NCBI GenBank assembly: GCA_032718565.1
Contig: JAVGVS010000821.1
Span: 24,586 to 88,585, forward strand
Source of the DNA: Distichodus sexfasciatus
Lineage: Eukaryota; Chordata; Actinopteri; Characiformes; Distichodontidae
DNA: 64,000 nt
Direction of reading: 5' to 3'
Numbering within the stretch: position 1 is the first letter of the stretch; the number at the start of each line of letters is the position of its first letter. Positions 10,991-22,306 of the stretch are shown in pieces. The notes under the pieces were generated by a model. The model searched no databases, was not told the DNA's origin, and was given only the letters and a program-made list of their open reading frames with translations. A program made the position numbers and the translations under genes.

Positions 10991-12645
10991 AGTGGTTAGA
11001 ACATGGAATCTTTTAATCAGATTACGAACATCATCTGGCACTTCTAATTACAAACACAAGTAGATTAAGTATGACCCTGATATTAAAATTTGCCATTTAT
11101 TCCACTAATGGGTACATACCTCCAGTAAGTGTCTGCAGGTTGGTCACATTAAATGAGTCTGATGGATGTCCTGCAGCTGATTTTAGTTGAACATAAATAA
11201 AAGTTAGAACATGTCTTTTTACTCGGATTGTGCATATGATCTTCTAATTCTGAATTGAAGTATTACATCCTACAGCGTGTATTCTTCGAAAATTATAATC
11301 CAGGTAAACGTGTACATACTCTCAGGCATTGTCTGCATGTGACTTCCATCATATAGGGATGACATTACAGGAACTTGTAATACAGCACAGATGTCAGGTG
11401 TTACCAACTGGCTTCAGCAGAATCCTGTCCAGTCTGCTTTTCATTCTAGTTGTTATTTCAGTTTTTGTTGTTGAGAAACTCTTTTATGGCTTTAGGGCAG
11501 CTAATTGAGAGGATATGTTGGCTCTTACATTTTCTAGTCAATAGCTCAGATTTATAATCCAGGGTTAAAATTGTCCATAAATGTCTACATACCTCCAGTT
11601 ATCTGTATGCTTTGCATCATATAGTAGACTCACATCTGGGAGGGACCTCCTAGATCTGAATTATCATTTTGACACTACAGTTGATTAGATTATGCGCCAT
11701 TATTTTTACAATTATAACAAGATGAAACTATTGTAAAGAAGATGAATCAGCACTATTTTAACAAAATGACTAAGAATACGTGTATAATAAATAAAAAATA
11801 TACAATTAGTGCAATTAAAACGGTACAGTTTCGCTGTGGAGATCTTAAAGATGAAAAAATGACGTGCAAATAATATTAGTGATGGCGTTTTCCGTTGGGG
11901 AGCGTTTATTTTGGTCCGCTTTTCTCCAAAAAATTCGTTTCGTTTGAATCGGTGTGTGAACACAGTAAAAGAATTCGAGGTTCAAAACAAGTAATCCAAG
12001 ACCAGCTGGAGTAAAAGAAATCTGATCCAGTTTGAACCTATAACTCAACTAGTAGACATCCTGCGATAGAAATGTTTTTGTATTGCTTAACAAATTGTGA
12101 GTGTATTAAATAGGAGGTTGTGTGTCCATTTGTTGTGTTCTTGGGTAGTAAGAATCTCTCCAAAATTAGGCATAAAATTTCCCAAATTTCTGGAGTCACT
12201 TACAGATCAAGAATATGAAAGCGGAACCTGAACCAAGTCGACGAGTAAATACAACAATTTCGGCCAAGCACTAGGTCTAAAAAACATTTTAATTTAAAAT
12301 GTTAAGCATTTTTAGAACACACGAATGCCTATTAAAACAATCAGTTATGCTATCTAATATACAGCTCTGTCCTCTGCAGAATCTCCACCATACCTGCGTT
12401 AAATCTCCCCCAAACCTGCATTAAAATATTGGTTGAAACGAAAACTCATTCCAACACTCCGCACAGCTACCACGGGGTGTTGGCTTCTCCCCTATAATTT
12501 TGGGTGACATTGAGAGAATCTCATCAATGCCTATTTCAGTTGAAAAAACAAGAACTGCATTGTGAACACTAGAAGTAACACTGTGTGCACCTCACTATCA
12601 CGACCGTTCACAATACAGCTTTGTCACTGAAAGAAACCTGTATAC

Positions 12646-12865
12646 TAATAAATACACCACCACTAACTATAATTAATAATAAATACACCACCACTAACTA
12701 TAATTAATAATAACTACACCATCACTAACTATAATTAATAATAAATACACCACCACTTACTATAATTAATAATAACTACACCATCACTAACTATAATTAA
12801 TAATAAATACACCACCACTTACTATAATTAATAATAAGTACACCATCACTAACTATAATTAATAA
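12646..12865. repeat. 31-bp minisatellite, about 7 copies (unit A)
   Basis: The unit is TAATAAATACACCACCACTA plus ACTATAATTAA, repeated about seven times with a few alternating substitutions (AAATAC/AACTAC, CCACC/CCATC). It lies in the exon 1-exon 2 intron. The same locus in unit B (19,869-19,964) has only about three copies, and unit D has none. Confidence 0.85.
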
Positions 12866-13498
12866 AGCTATGGTTTTGCTGATTGGTGAAGATATAATTA
12901 CCAGACATCACGAACACCCCAACATTGTCTTTGTAAAAATATTACAAATAGGTTGCAAATAAGGGTATGGTTTGTGAGTGCTCTTTAAAAATCATCCAGT
13001 GAATACTTATATCTGCATTTAAAACACATGAACGGTTGATTATATTTCTAAACAGGTTCATTTGAAACGATTCATTGTATTCATATTAATGGTCATCATT
13101 TTAATGTTGATCTGTAATTATTATTAACATATAAATATGACTGTGTTCCACTAAATGTGAGTGCTTGAAGCAAACTAGGAAAGTGAAACACGTCCAAATT
13201 ATTTAAAATAACACTTTCATACATCAGTTAAAAACGTACCTGTTGGGAAATTGACATCCAACTGATCTTTCATTTCGCTTCCCGTTGCCTTTGTTTCCAT
13301 TCGTGCTTTTGAGAGACAAAATGGTATCAAAACTCCACACTGGGCATCAGGTACTTTTTATGAACAATGCAAACAATTATGATTTTGAATCAATGACGCA
13401 AAGGTATAAATATGCAGGTAGGGAAAGTAAAGCAGGAGCATAACACGTCCTTCCGACGTAGTCAATTAATATAATATTTTACGTTAATATTCCACGTC

Positions 13499-13506
13499 AT
13501 TTGCAT
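13499..13506. promoter_or_regulatory. Octamer motif upstream of unit A
   Basis: ATTTGCAT lies about 200 bases upstream of the unit A start codon. The same octamer sits at the corresponding place in units B (20,490) and D (35,899). In unit A a 2.37-kb element inserted immediately next to it, so the sequences farther upstream are now distant. The octamer is the known site for POU-domain factors; use here is inference. Confidence 0.45.
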
Positions 13507-13538
13507 GTGTAACCGGTTACGCACCATATGCAAGTGGC

Positions 13539-13878
13539 TGAAGGTTTTTATGATTGATTTCCATGCATATATGGATTCTCTTCAGTATATAGACAGTAAA
13601 AAATCTGAAGATACAACTGTATTTGCTAAAGAGTTAAGGTTGATTGAAAAGCGAAATTGTATACATTGCCATTTGGAATATTGACAACTGTATTTATCTT
13701 GTATTTTGTTTAAGTGTATCTTTTCCGTATATTTAAATTTAAAATGTAAAATGTAAACCCTATTTTTGTTTTTGTCTTCTTTGGTTTAATTGTGTTAATT
13801 TAATTTTATTTATTTGGATGTCTTGCTATAAATGTATATGTTGTTGCAGCTTATTTAAAAAAAAAAAAAAAAAAAAAA
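13539..13878 (+). mobile_element. 5'-truncated LINE insertion with poly(A) and 14-bp target duplication
   Basis: A 340-base segment ends in a long A tract and is flanked by a perfect 14-base duplication, CATATGCAAGTGGC, at 13,525-13,538 and 13,879-13,892. That is the signature of target-primed reverse transcription. The 3' part looks like an L1-type tail. It interrupts the left end of the THAP-bearing element and so is younger than it. Confidence 0.8.
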
Positions 13879-14197
13879 CATATGCAAGTGGCGTCACCTC
13901 TTATGAGCGCAGATCTCGCAACACTGCCCCCTGTAAATTACGCAGGTATTGCATCTCCGTATACGTTCCCTTAATTTTTGAGTACGTGCACAAAAACCGA
14001 TGCAAACAACGCAGGACACGGCGCCTGTACGTACATACGTACGTAGTTAACAGCAAGTATATTCCAGGCTTAACCCGGTTACTCGGTGAACCCGTTCCAT
14101 AGACATATACAGATAGACGCCGCATGACCAGCTGCATCGTACGTCAACGTCGCCGCCATATTGCGAGAGGATTTGCTGTGGAGTGAGGTGCATAAAG

Positions 14198-14277
14198 ATG
14201 CCTCACTCTTGTGCTGCTTGGGGCTGTACAAACCACTGTACGCTCCAAACCAGATCGTGGGGCATTACATTTCATAG
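14198..14277 (+). CDS. THAP zinc-finger domain, first exon only
   Basis: ATG at 14,198 opens a frame reading MPHSCAAWGCTN, then about 13 residues ending GITFHR, which matches the first half of a THAP (C2CH) DNA-binding domain. The two N-terminal zinc ligand Cys residues (residues 5 and 10) are present. The exon ends CATAG followed by GTAAGG, a strong donor. The region just upstream has a GCCGCCATATTG element, close to the YY1 consensus. The second half of the domain, with the Cys/His pair and the AVPTIF motif, was not found downstream to 15,878. It may be the start of a transposase gene or a captured host first exon. Confidence 0.7.
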
Positions 14278-15282
14278 GTAAGGCTGAAGAATTGTTTTGA
14301 ATAGCCTATATTTTAAAATCCCATTTTATAAATCTTAACCTTAGCTAAGCCAGGCTAAGCTAGCAAAGCTATGCATTCCTGTGTTCAAGTCAGCCTCCAA
14401 ACGACGTTTTGGCGAGTCGTCGTGAGACTCGGTTGCTGTATTAGTCTCAGCAACGCCCTGAGAACCCGTTGATGAACTTTTGGTTTTCGGACACTCTGTG
14501 ACTTGGTGAATCGATCCCAAGAGCCCGCGCGGCGTTTACTGCGGAAATGCAGTTACGCTGTTAAAAGCAATAAAATAAACGCAGCTGTTCATCATTTATC
14601 ACAACAGTAAATGATTGCATTTCTGTATAATAAAACTATGTCTTTCATCAGAAAACAAACTAAGATATTTACTTTGACGTTTACACAACAACATATGCAA
14701 GTTTGCTCATGCTCATTGTATGTGTTTGTGTGATTGTATTGGTAATATTGCAGCTGTGAACTGTGATGTAGTCCTTGATACTCATGTATACAGTTTGGCT
14801 TAAGTAAAGAAAATAAGAACTATATATACACACGTGTTTATTCAGCATCGACACCCTTTCTGCTTTTTATATATTGTTTTTTTTTTATTGTGAATAGTGA
14901 AGCTGAACATTTTTGTTGATCACCAGCACCATCTTTCAGTCAAATAACGTAACGTTGAGACACTATTCGATTTATTATCCGATCCGATGATTCGTTGAGT
15001 CATAGAGTCAGGTGCAAAAAAAGAGACAAAAAAAAAGTGAATCACAGAATCGATTTTAGAATCGATTCATTACAACGGACAGTTGTAAGAATGGGAAAGA
15101 ACTTCCCATCACTACTCCCGCTGGAAAAAGGAAGGGCGACAAGTACACATGGCAGACAGGCTTAAATTGTATAAAACTTAGGAATAATATGCTCCAAACA
15201 ATGACCTACGAACATGTAACACACTAACATAAAAAATGCAAATTACTAAAAAAATAGCAAAATAGCTTACTCTAGCGCCACC

Positions 15283-15640
15283 AACTGGCAGGGTGGTGGA
15301 ATTTTTTTTGCCTGAGTAGTGGGTGGGGTACTGGACCTACCTGCCAAGTTTCAAAGCTGTAGCCCAACCAGAGGCGGATTTCTTTGACACTCAGTGTGTG
15401 GCGTGGCAGTCCTATGCCAAGCCCAGCACATTTATTTGCATATTACAGCCATATGAAGATGTAAATGAAAAATGTGCTCGATAACTATTGAAGAGTGTCT
15501 TGGGATTCAAATGATACCAGTTGCATGTAGATTGGACAAAAAACCAGGGACTAGTTCGCAAGAGAAGGTTTAGCATATTATGCAAATTAGCAAGAAAGCC
15601 AATATGGTGGAAATAGATAAGAGGGTCTATAAAGATTAAG
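15283..15640 (-). repeat. Dispersed about 415-bp repeat, one copy
   Basis: The sequence CCAAGTTTCAAAGCTGTAGC...CACTCAGTGTGTGGC...TATTTGCATATTAC matches, in opposite orientation, the repeat found twice in tandem at 20,755-21,630. No coding capacity is seen. Confidence 0.65.
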
Positions 15641-15878
15641 ATTAAGATTAAGATAAAGATAAGATTACAAACAATACTGTGCCATCACTTCTTACCTGCT
15701 ACCGCATGGAAAAAGGAAGGGAGCGCAGGAAGTGACGCGACTGTTTATAAGGGGAAGAACCGAAGGGGGTTACTGGGAAATGTAGTTCTAAAATAATAAA
15801 ACGAATAAATACAACTAAAACAAAACATGATTTTTTGTAATTATACACAATAACATTAACATAAATACAACTGTTACA

Positions 15879-16361
15879 CATGTAAAGGTCCAGAATTTAA
15901 CCAAGGTGTTCAGTGTACTCAGAATGTGCTCGATGTACCAGGTAACTTGTGAATATGAAGTAATTAAACCCCCTAAACGATGCCCAGCGGACAAGCGACC
16001 CGAGGGCAGAGAATGTCACAAATCCATGACTAAATTCTGTTCAAATTCTATCATTAATTTATTATACATAAAAATTGTGTCCAAAAAATAAGCAATACAT
16101 TTGTAAAGGCGACATTTGCTCTTTATTTTGTCTGAATCATTTTCCTTTTTTTCTTAATACTTACTAAAGTCCTAAAGAACCCAAATCGGTTGCTTTTACT
16201 AAGAACAAATCTCCACAAAACCTTTCTAGTGGCTATGAACGTAAAGACTAGGATATAGCTAGTCTGAAGCTCCTGATTTCAGTTGGACTCTCTCGAGTCG
16301 TCATTAATGTTTGGCGCCAATAAATAATTTACATTATTTTAAAAAATACAGTAACTCTCTG
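15879..16361. repeat. Displaced 5' flank of unit A
   Basis: AGGTCCAGAATTTAACC through TAATTAAACCCCCTAAACG and CCCGA.GGCAGAGAA is repeated upstream of unit B (20,499), near unit C (30,605) and unit D (35,908). It is part of the duplicated unit and carries no gene. A second shared block, TTTCTAGTGGCTATGAAC, recurs at 16,220, 21,700 and 36,385. Confidence 0.75.
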
Positions 16362-16640
16362 AGGGCGCCGTGGCTAGAAGGTGCTGGCTTCGAAGCCCGC
16401 GGTGGGGAGTGCAGTTTGCATGCTCTCCCCGTGTTTGCGTGCGGTTTCCTCCCACAGCGCAAAGGCATGCAATATAGGTTAATTGGTGACTCTAACTTGG
16501 TCCGTAAGGTGTGATTGTGTGAGTGTGTTGGCGCTTGCACAAGGTTGTTCCCCACTTGCGCCTGTGGGTTCCCGGGATAGGCTCCGGTCCCAACGCGACC
16601 CAGTTGGGATTAAGTGGTTCAGATAATGAGTAAATCTCTG
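16362..16640 (+). repeat. DANA-like SINE, copy 1
   Basis: The sequence reads GGGCGCCGTGGCTAGAAGGT, then GTTTGCATGCTCTCCCCGTG, GGTTAATTGGTGACTCTAA and a tail GATAATGAGTAAA. The order of conserved blocks is that of the fish DANA/HE1-type tRNA-derived SINE. Other copies are at 21,832 and 55,149. Confidence 0.75.
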
Positions 16641-17004
16641 TATATTTCCCATGATGCAATGCAAACTGCAGTTATTTACTGTAAATGAATAAGTGAATTT
16701 ACAAGGCCTGGCCCATCCACCTGAGGGAAAGATCTGCAGAATGAAGCCAAAACAGGAAATGCAAGTAGCAAGCTCTAAATTATTAAAATTCTCAAAACTT
16801 TGTATTTAACTGATTCATTGAAGTATTTTCAAACTCACATGTTGCACTATCAATATTTTGCTTTGCCAAGTTTTAACAGCTTTTTATTTTTATATTTTTT
16901 TCAAACAACACACGGGGTCAAAATAGCAGTGTTTCCATTGCACTATAAGTAGATTAGAATCTAACAAGCAACGAACAACAACAGATCAGGATTGAACGAA
17001 CAAC

Positions 17005-20000
17005 AAATCAGACTGGCCCTTCTGCATTTTTTTGGCCTGGCGAGGGCTGCTCTCCGCTGATGCCGTCACCATCAAGGAGGCCTAAGCAGCTGGTGCTGAG
17101 TGCGAATCGAATCCATAGGCTGACCAGTAGACGTCCCCAGCAGCGAGGGGGCCGGGCATGGAGGAGGGCGTTTGCAAAGTGTGGCAGCTGCAACAACATG
17201 CTCCTGAGCTGGAACGTTGGTAGGAATTCACGAGTCCAAAATTTTGGACATAACCTGTAGAAAGTAAAGATATAGAGTGTGCGCAAAAGGATATTGCCAT
17301 GCGGTGTATGTATATATATTTATATAAACTGAGCAAGTTTGGGCTCACCTCCAGGGAACTGGGGTTGTGTGGGGTCTTCAGTGAAGTACACTGGGTTCAT
17401 GACAGAAGGATGTCCTGCAGCACAAATATATCAACGTCAGTAGCACACGTTAGGGACAGGGCGATACGGCCTAAAAATACAACCTACACCCAATTTCTAG
17501 GGAGTAAAAGAAAAAGAGTTTTGCATCCTAACAAATAAACTATCATATCCACACCATATCTTTTGCATTTCTTCGTGCTTTCATGTGTTTCATGTCTCGT
17601 TCTAAAATTCATTCATACCTCCAGATATTTGGCTTCCATCAAATAAAGGCAAAACTGCAGGAAGATGCCCGATGGGAGATTTAAGCTTAATTTTACTACA
17701 TTGTAACACCTTAACTGTTAATTTATTCTGCAAAAAAAATCCTTAATTTGTTGGCTTAGTTTGAGTTGGCTTTGTTAAAGCACAGAAGATACAGGCTGAA
17801 TGCAAGAAGTTATGTTTGATCCACAATGTATAAAATGTGAATATTTATTCTGAAAATACCTCCAGTGAGTGTCTGTATGTTGGTCACATCAAAAGACTCT
17901 GTCAGTTGTCCTACAGCTGATTTCAGTTAAAAGTAACAGAAGTTAGAACATGGAATCTTTTAATCAGATTACGAACATCATCTGTCACTTCTAATTACAA
18001 ACACAAGTAGATTAAGTATGATCCACAATGTATTAAAATTTGCCATTTATTCCACTAATGGGTACATACCTCCAGTAAGTGTCTGCAGGTTGGTCACATT
18101 AAATGAGTCTGATGGATGTCCTGCAGCTGATTTTAGTTGAACATAAATAAAAGTTAGAACATGTCTTTTAATCAGATTGTGCATATGATCTACTTCTAAT
18201 TCTGAATTGAAGTATTACAGCCTACAGCATTTATTCTTCAACTGTAATCCAGGTAAACGTGTACTTACTCTCCAGCAGACTTCCATCATATAGGGATGAC
18301 ATTACAGGAACTTGTAATACAGCACAGATGTCAGGTGTTAGAACATTACAGACCAACTGGCTTCAGCAAGTCACTGTCCAGTCTGCTTTTTATTCTACCT
18401 GTTATTCCAGTTTTGTTGTAGAGAAACTCTTTATGGCTTCAGGATTTTCAGCTAATTGAGGATATGTTGGCTCTTACATTTCTAGTCAATAGCACAACCT
18501 CATTGTTATTCTTTTTTTTTTCAATTAGATACTGCCCCAGTAAAGACAATTTTTCAAATTTCTAGTACATCATAACGCATTTGATATTAACTGTTTGCCT
18601 AATGTTCTATGTATATTTGCAATAAAACAGTCCATAGTTTGTGCATAACCCCATCTTGTGTCTTCACATCCTTAACACCATATGACAAGTGCATCATGAC
18701 TGTGTGATGTGATCACAATGACAAAATAATTATTCACGTTATCTATAGCCAATTAAACAAGAGTTATAATCCAGGGTTAAGAGCATCCATAAATGTCTAC
18801 ATACCTCCAGTTATCTGTATGTTCTTTGCATCATATAGTGAGCTCACATCTGGAGGACCTCCTAGATCACAGATTATCATTTGACAGTACAGTTGATTAG
18901 ATTATGCATATTATTTTACAATTATAACAAGATGAAACTATTATGTAAAAGAAGATGAATCAACACTGTTTTTAACAAAATGACTAAGAATACGTGTATA
19001 ATAAATGAAAAATATACAATTAGTGCAATTAAACAGTACAATTTCGCTGTGGAGATCTTAAAGATGAAGAAATGACGTGCAAATAATATTAGTGATGCCG
19101 TTTTCACGGCTAGTCCGTTGGGGAGCGTTTATTTTGGTCCGCTTTTCTCCAAAAAATTCGTTTCGTTTGGATCAGTGTGTGAACACAGTAAAAGAATTCG
19201 AGTTCAAAACAATCAATCCAAGACCAGCCGGAGTCGAAATCGATCCAGTTTGAACCCTATAACTCAACTAGTAGACATCACAAATGAAATGTTTTTGAAT
19301 TGGCAACAAATTTATTAGTGTATTAAATAGGAGTTGTGTGTCCATTTCGTGTGTTCTTGGGTAAGTAAAGTCTCTCAAAATTAAACGTAATTTCCCAAAT
19401 TTCTGAGTCCACTTACAGATCAAGAATATGAAAACGGAACCTGAACCAAGTCGACGAGTAAATACAACTTAATTTCGACCCAAGCACTAGGTCTAAAAAG
19501 GCTTATTTTAATTCGCATCAGCAAGCATTTAGAACACACGAATGCCTATTAAAACAATCAGTTATGCTATCTAATATATGCAGACTCTGTCCTCTACAGA
19601 ATCTCACCATACCTGCGTTAAAATCTCCCCAAACCTGCATTAAAATATTGGTTGAAACGAAAACTCATTCCAACACTCTGCACAGCTACCACGGGGTGTT
19701 AAAACCTCCCTATAATTTGGACGGCATTAAGAGAATCTCATCAATGCCTGTTCCAGTTGAAAAACACACAGAACTACCATTGTGAACACTAGAAGTAACA
19801 CTGTGTGCACCTCACTATCACGGCCGTTATGTCACAATACAGCTTTGTCACTGAAAGAAACCTGTATACTAATAAATATACCACTACTAACTATAATTAA
19901 TAATAAATACACCACCACTTACTATAATTAATAATAACTACACCATCACTAACTATAATTAATAAAGCTATGGTTTTGCTGATTGGTGAAGATATAGATA

Positions 20001-20310
20001 TACTTACCGGACATCATGGTTTGTGAGTGCTTTTTAAAAGCCATCCAGTGAATACTTATATCTGCATTTAAAACACATGAACCGTTGATTATATTTCTAA
20101 ACAGGTTCATCTGAAACGATTCATTGTATTCATATTAATGGTCATCATTTTAATGTTGATCTGTAATTATTATTAACGTATAAATATGACTGTGTTCCAC
20201 TAAATGTGAGTGCTTGAAGCAAACTAGGAAAGTGAAACACGTCCAAATGATTTTATACATCATTTAAAAACGTACCTGTTGGGAAATTGACATCCAGCTG
20301 AGACAAAATG
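17005..20310 (-). pseudogene. Tandem unknown family, unit B (multiply broken)
   Basis: The exon relics, 5' to 3', are about 20,277-20,298, 18,805-18,861, 18,269-18,310, 18,070-18,120, 17,860-17,910, 17,619-17,669, 17,349-17,414 and 17,005-17,254. Exon 1 has lost its start codon: a deletion removes the METKATG end and leaves only QLDVNFPT. The exon 3 equivalent is shortened by 12 bases in frame. The exon 7 equivalent has its acceptor changed from AG to CG (CCATCG|GGC). The terminal exon stops at TAG (17,082-17,084) after YGFDSHSAPAA and, further on, lacks the basic region and C-terminal helix altogether because the duplication ends at about 17,005. Most of these are defects in start, splicing and C-terminus, so I call it a pseudogene. 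Confidence 0.75.
19869..19964. repeat. 31-bp minisatellite, about 3 copies (unit B)
   Basis: It has the same unit and intron position as in unit A, but only about three copies. The copy-number difference post-dates the duplication of the units. Confidence 0.85.
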
Positions 20311-20489
20311 GTATCAAAACTCCACACTGGGCATCATGTATTTTTTTCTGAACAATGCAAACATTTATGACGCAATTATCAACGACGCAAAGGCATAAAT
20401 ATGAAGATAGGGAAAGTAAAGCATGAGCGTAACTCACGTGCTTGTGACGTAGTCAATTAATGTAATATTTCACGTTAAAATTCCACGTT

Positions 20490-20497
20490 ATTTGCAT
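20490..20497. promoter_or_regulatory. Octamer motif upstream of unit B
   Basis: ATTTGCAT is at the position equivalent to 13,499 (A) and 35,899 (D), and is followed directly by GTAAAGGTCCAGAA. This is the uninterrupted form of the site occupied by the 2.37-kb insertion in unit A. Confidence 0.45.
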
Positions 20498-20754
20498 GTA
20501 AAGGTCCAGAATTTAACCAAGGTGTTCAGTGTACTCAGAATGTGCTCGATGTACCAGGTAACTTGTGATTATGAAGTAATTAAACCCCCTAAACGTCCCA
20601 GCGGACACGCAACCCGAAGGCAGAGAACGTCACAGATCCGTGACTAAATTTGTTCAAATTCTGCCACTGCGTGGTCCCCTATTGTTATTGTGCCGATTTT
20701 TTTTTTCTGCCTCAAAACGCGTTGTGGAGAAAAAAACGGTAAGACCTACAGCTT

Positions 20755-21630
20755 TGAAATTTGGCAGGTAGGTCCGGTACCTCACCCACTACTCAGGCAA
20801 AAAAAATTGCACCAAAATAAGCTATTTTGCAATTTTCCAAAAAAAAAAAAAAGCATTTTGCCGAATAAATTTTGAACCGTAGCTCTGATTCTCAAAAATC
20901 TTATATCATCTTATTCTTTGGTTTAAGACGAATTTTTTAGACCCTCGCATCTATTTCTGCCGTATTTGAATTTTCGCTAATTTGCATAAAATGAAATCCC
21001 ATTTTTTTCGAACTCGTCCCTGGATTTTTGTCCAATCTCCATGCAACCGGTGTCATTTGAATCCCAAGACACTCTTCTTTAATTATTATCAAGCACATTT
21101 TTAATTTAGGTCTTCATTTTTATGTAATATGCAAATAAATGTGCTCGGCTTGGCATCGGATTGCAACACCACACACTGAGTGTCATAGAAATTCGGTTCT
21201 GGGTGCGCAACAGCTTTGAAATAATTGCACCACTCTACCACTTGGTGGCGCTAATAAGCTATTATGCGTTTTCCGTAATAACTTTTGAATCGTAGCTTCG
21301 ATTCTTAAAAATCTTATATTATCTTATTTCTTAGGTCAAGACGAATCTTAATAAACCCCCGTATCTATTTTTCCCATATTGGATTTTTCTTCAATCGGCA
21401 TAACTAGTCAACTAGATCCTGGATTTTTATCCAATCTGCATGTAACTGGTATTATTTCAATTCCAAGACATTTTTCTTTAATTATTATCAAGTATATTTT
21501 TTATTTAGGTCTTCATTAGGGTGTATTTTTTTAAATAAATGTGCTTGGCTTCGTATAGTAATGCAATGCCACACACTGAATATCATAGAAATCTAGCTCT
21601 GAGTGAGATACCGCTAATTTCGTATTATTT
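20755..21630 (+). repeat. Two tandem copies of an about 415-bp dispersed repeat
   Basis: AACCGTAGCTCTGATTCTCA at 20,876 recurs in diverged form at 21,290 (AATCGTAGCTTCGATTCTTA), giving a period near 415 bases. CACACACTGAGTGTCATAGA and CACACACTGAATATCATAGA show the same spacing. A reverse-oriented single copy lies at 15,283. No gene is seen. Confidence 0.7.
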
Positions 21631-21831
21631 AAATCTTAGCATATTCTTCTTACTTTCTTTTACTAAGAAGAAATCTCCACAAAACCTTTCTGCAACTTTC
21701 TAGTGGCTATGAACATAAAGACTAGGATATAGCTAGTCTGAAGCTCCTGATTTCAGTTTGACTCTCTTGAGTCGTCATTAATGTTTGGCATCAATAAATA
21801 ATTTACATTATTTTAAAAAATACAGTAACTC

Positions 21832-22165
21832 TCTGAGGGCGCGGTGGCTAGAAGGTCCTGGCTTCGAAACCCGCGGTGGGGAGTGCAGTTTGCATGCTCT
21901 CCCCGTGTTTGCGTGGGTTTTCTCCGGCTGTTCCGGTTTCCTCACACAGTGCAAAGGCATGCAATATAGGTTAATTGGTAACTCTAACTTGGCCCGTAAG
22001 GTGTGAGTGTGTTGGCGCATGCACAAGGTTGTTCCCCACCTTGCGCCCGTAGGTTCCCGGGATAGGCTCCGGTCCCACCGCGACCCCAGTTGGGATTAAG
22101 CGGTTCAGATAATTAATGATTGAATGAATGAATGAATGAATGAATGAAGGAATGAAGGAAGGAAT
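21832..22165 (+). repeat. DANA-like SINE, copy 2
   Basis: The same SINE as at 16,362, but longer, ending in a (GAAT)n tail at about 22,115-22,170. The flanking sequence on both sides also matches the 16-kb copy, so the two are parts of one larger duplication and not separate insertions. Confidence 0.8.
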
Positions 22166-22306
22166 GAATGAGTAAATCTCTGTATATTTCCCATGATACA
22201 GTGCAAACTGCAGTTATTTACTGTAAATGAATAAGTGAATTTACAAGGCCTGGCCCATCCACCTGAGGGAAAGATCTGCAGAATTAAGCCAAAACAGGCA
22301 ATGCAA

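Larger units (their letters stand above)
9811..13300 (-). pseudogene. Tandem unknown family, unit A (stop in exon 2, exons 5-8 absent)
   Basis: The exons, 5' to 3', are 13,240-13,300 (start METKATGSEM), 11,593-11,649, 11,320-11,373, 11,120-11,170 and 9,811-10,178 (stop TAG). All junctions are phase 1. Exon 2 has kept its 57-base length but carries compensating small insertions and deletions that create an in-frame TGA. If exon 2 were skipped, the other four exons join into an open 177-codon frame. The terminal exon is intact: GYVQNFG, a CCCNCH cluster, WSTYGFDSY, a KKTQKGKGKQEKPK basic stretch and AETMLRAMLEVYDTKEPETKE. Exons matching D5-D8 are missing, because 10,180-10,990 is unrelated sequence. 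I do not recognise the family. It is either a pseudogene or a short isoform producer. Confidence 0.65.
13508..15878. mobile_element. 2.37-kb insertion with TIRs, carrying a THAP exon
   Basis: Units B and D read continuously GCATGTAA at this site. Unit A instead has GCATG, then TGTAACCGGTT...AACTGTTACA, then CATG. The insertion is thus bounded by a CATG target duplication and imperfect inverted ends TGTAAC(C/A)G. It contains a THAP-domain first exon (14,198), a 5'-truncated LINE (13,539-13,878) and a copy of another dispersed repeat (15,283-15,640). No transposase catalytic region was recognised. THAP domains occur in P-element and Kolobok transposases as well as in host THAP genes; the family is unassigned. 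Confidence 0.65.
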
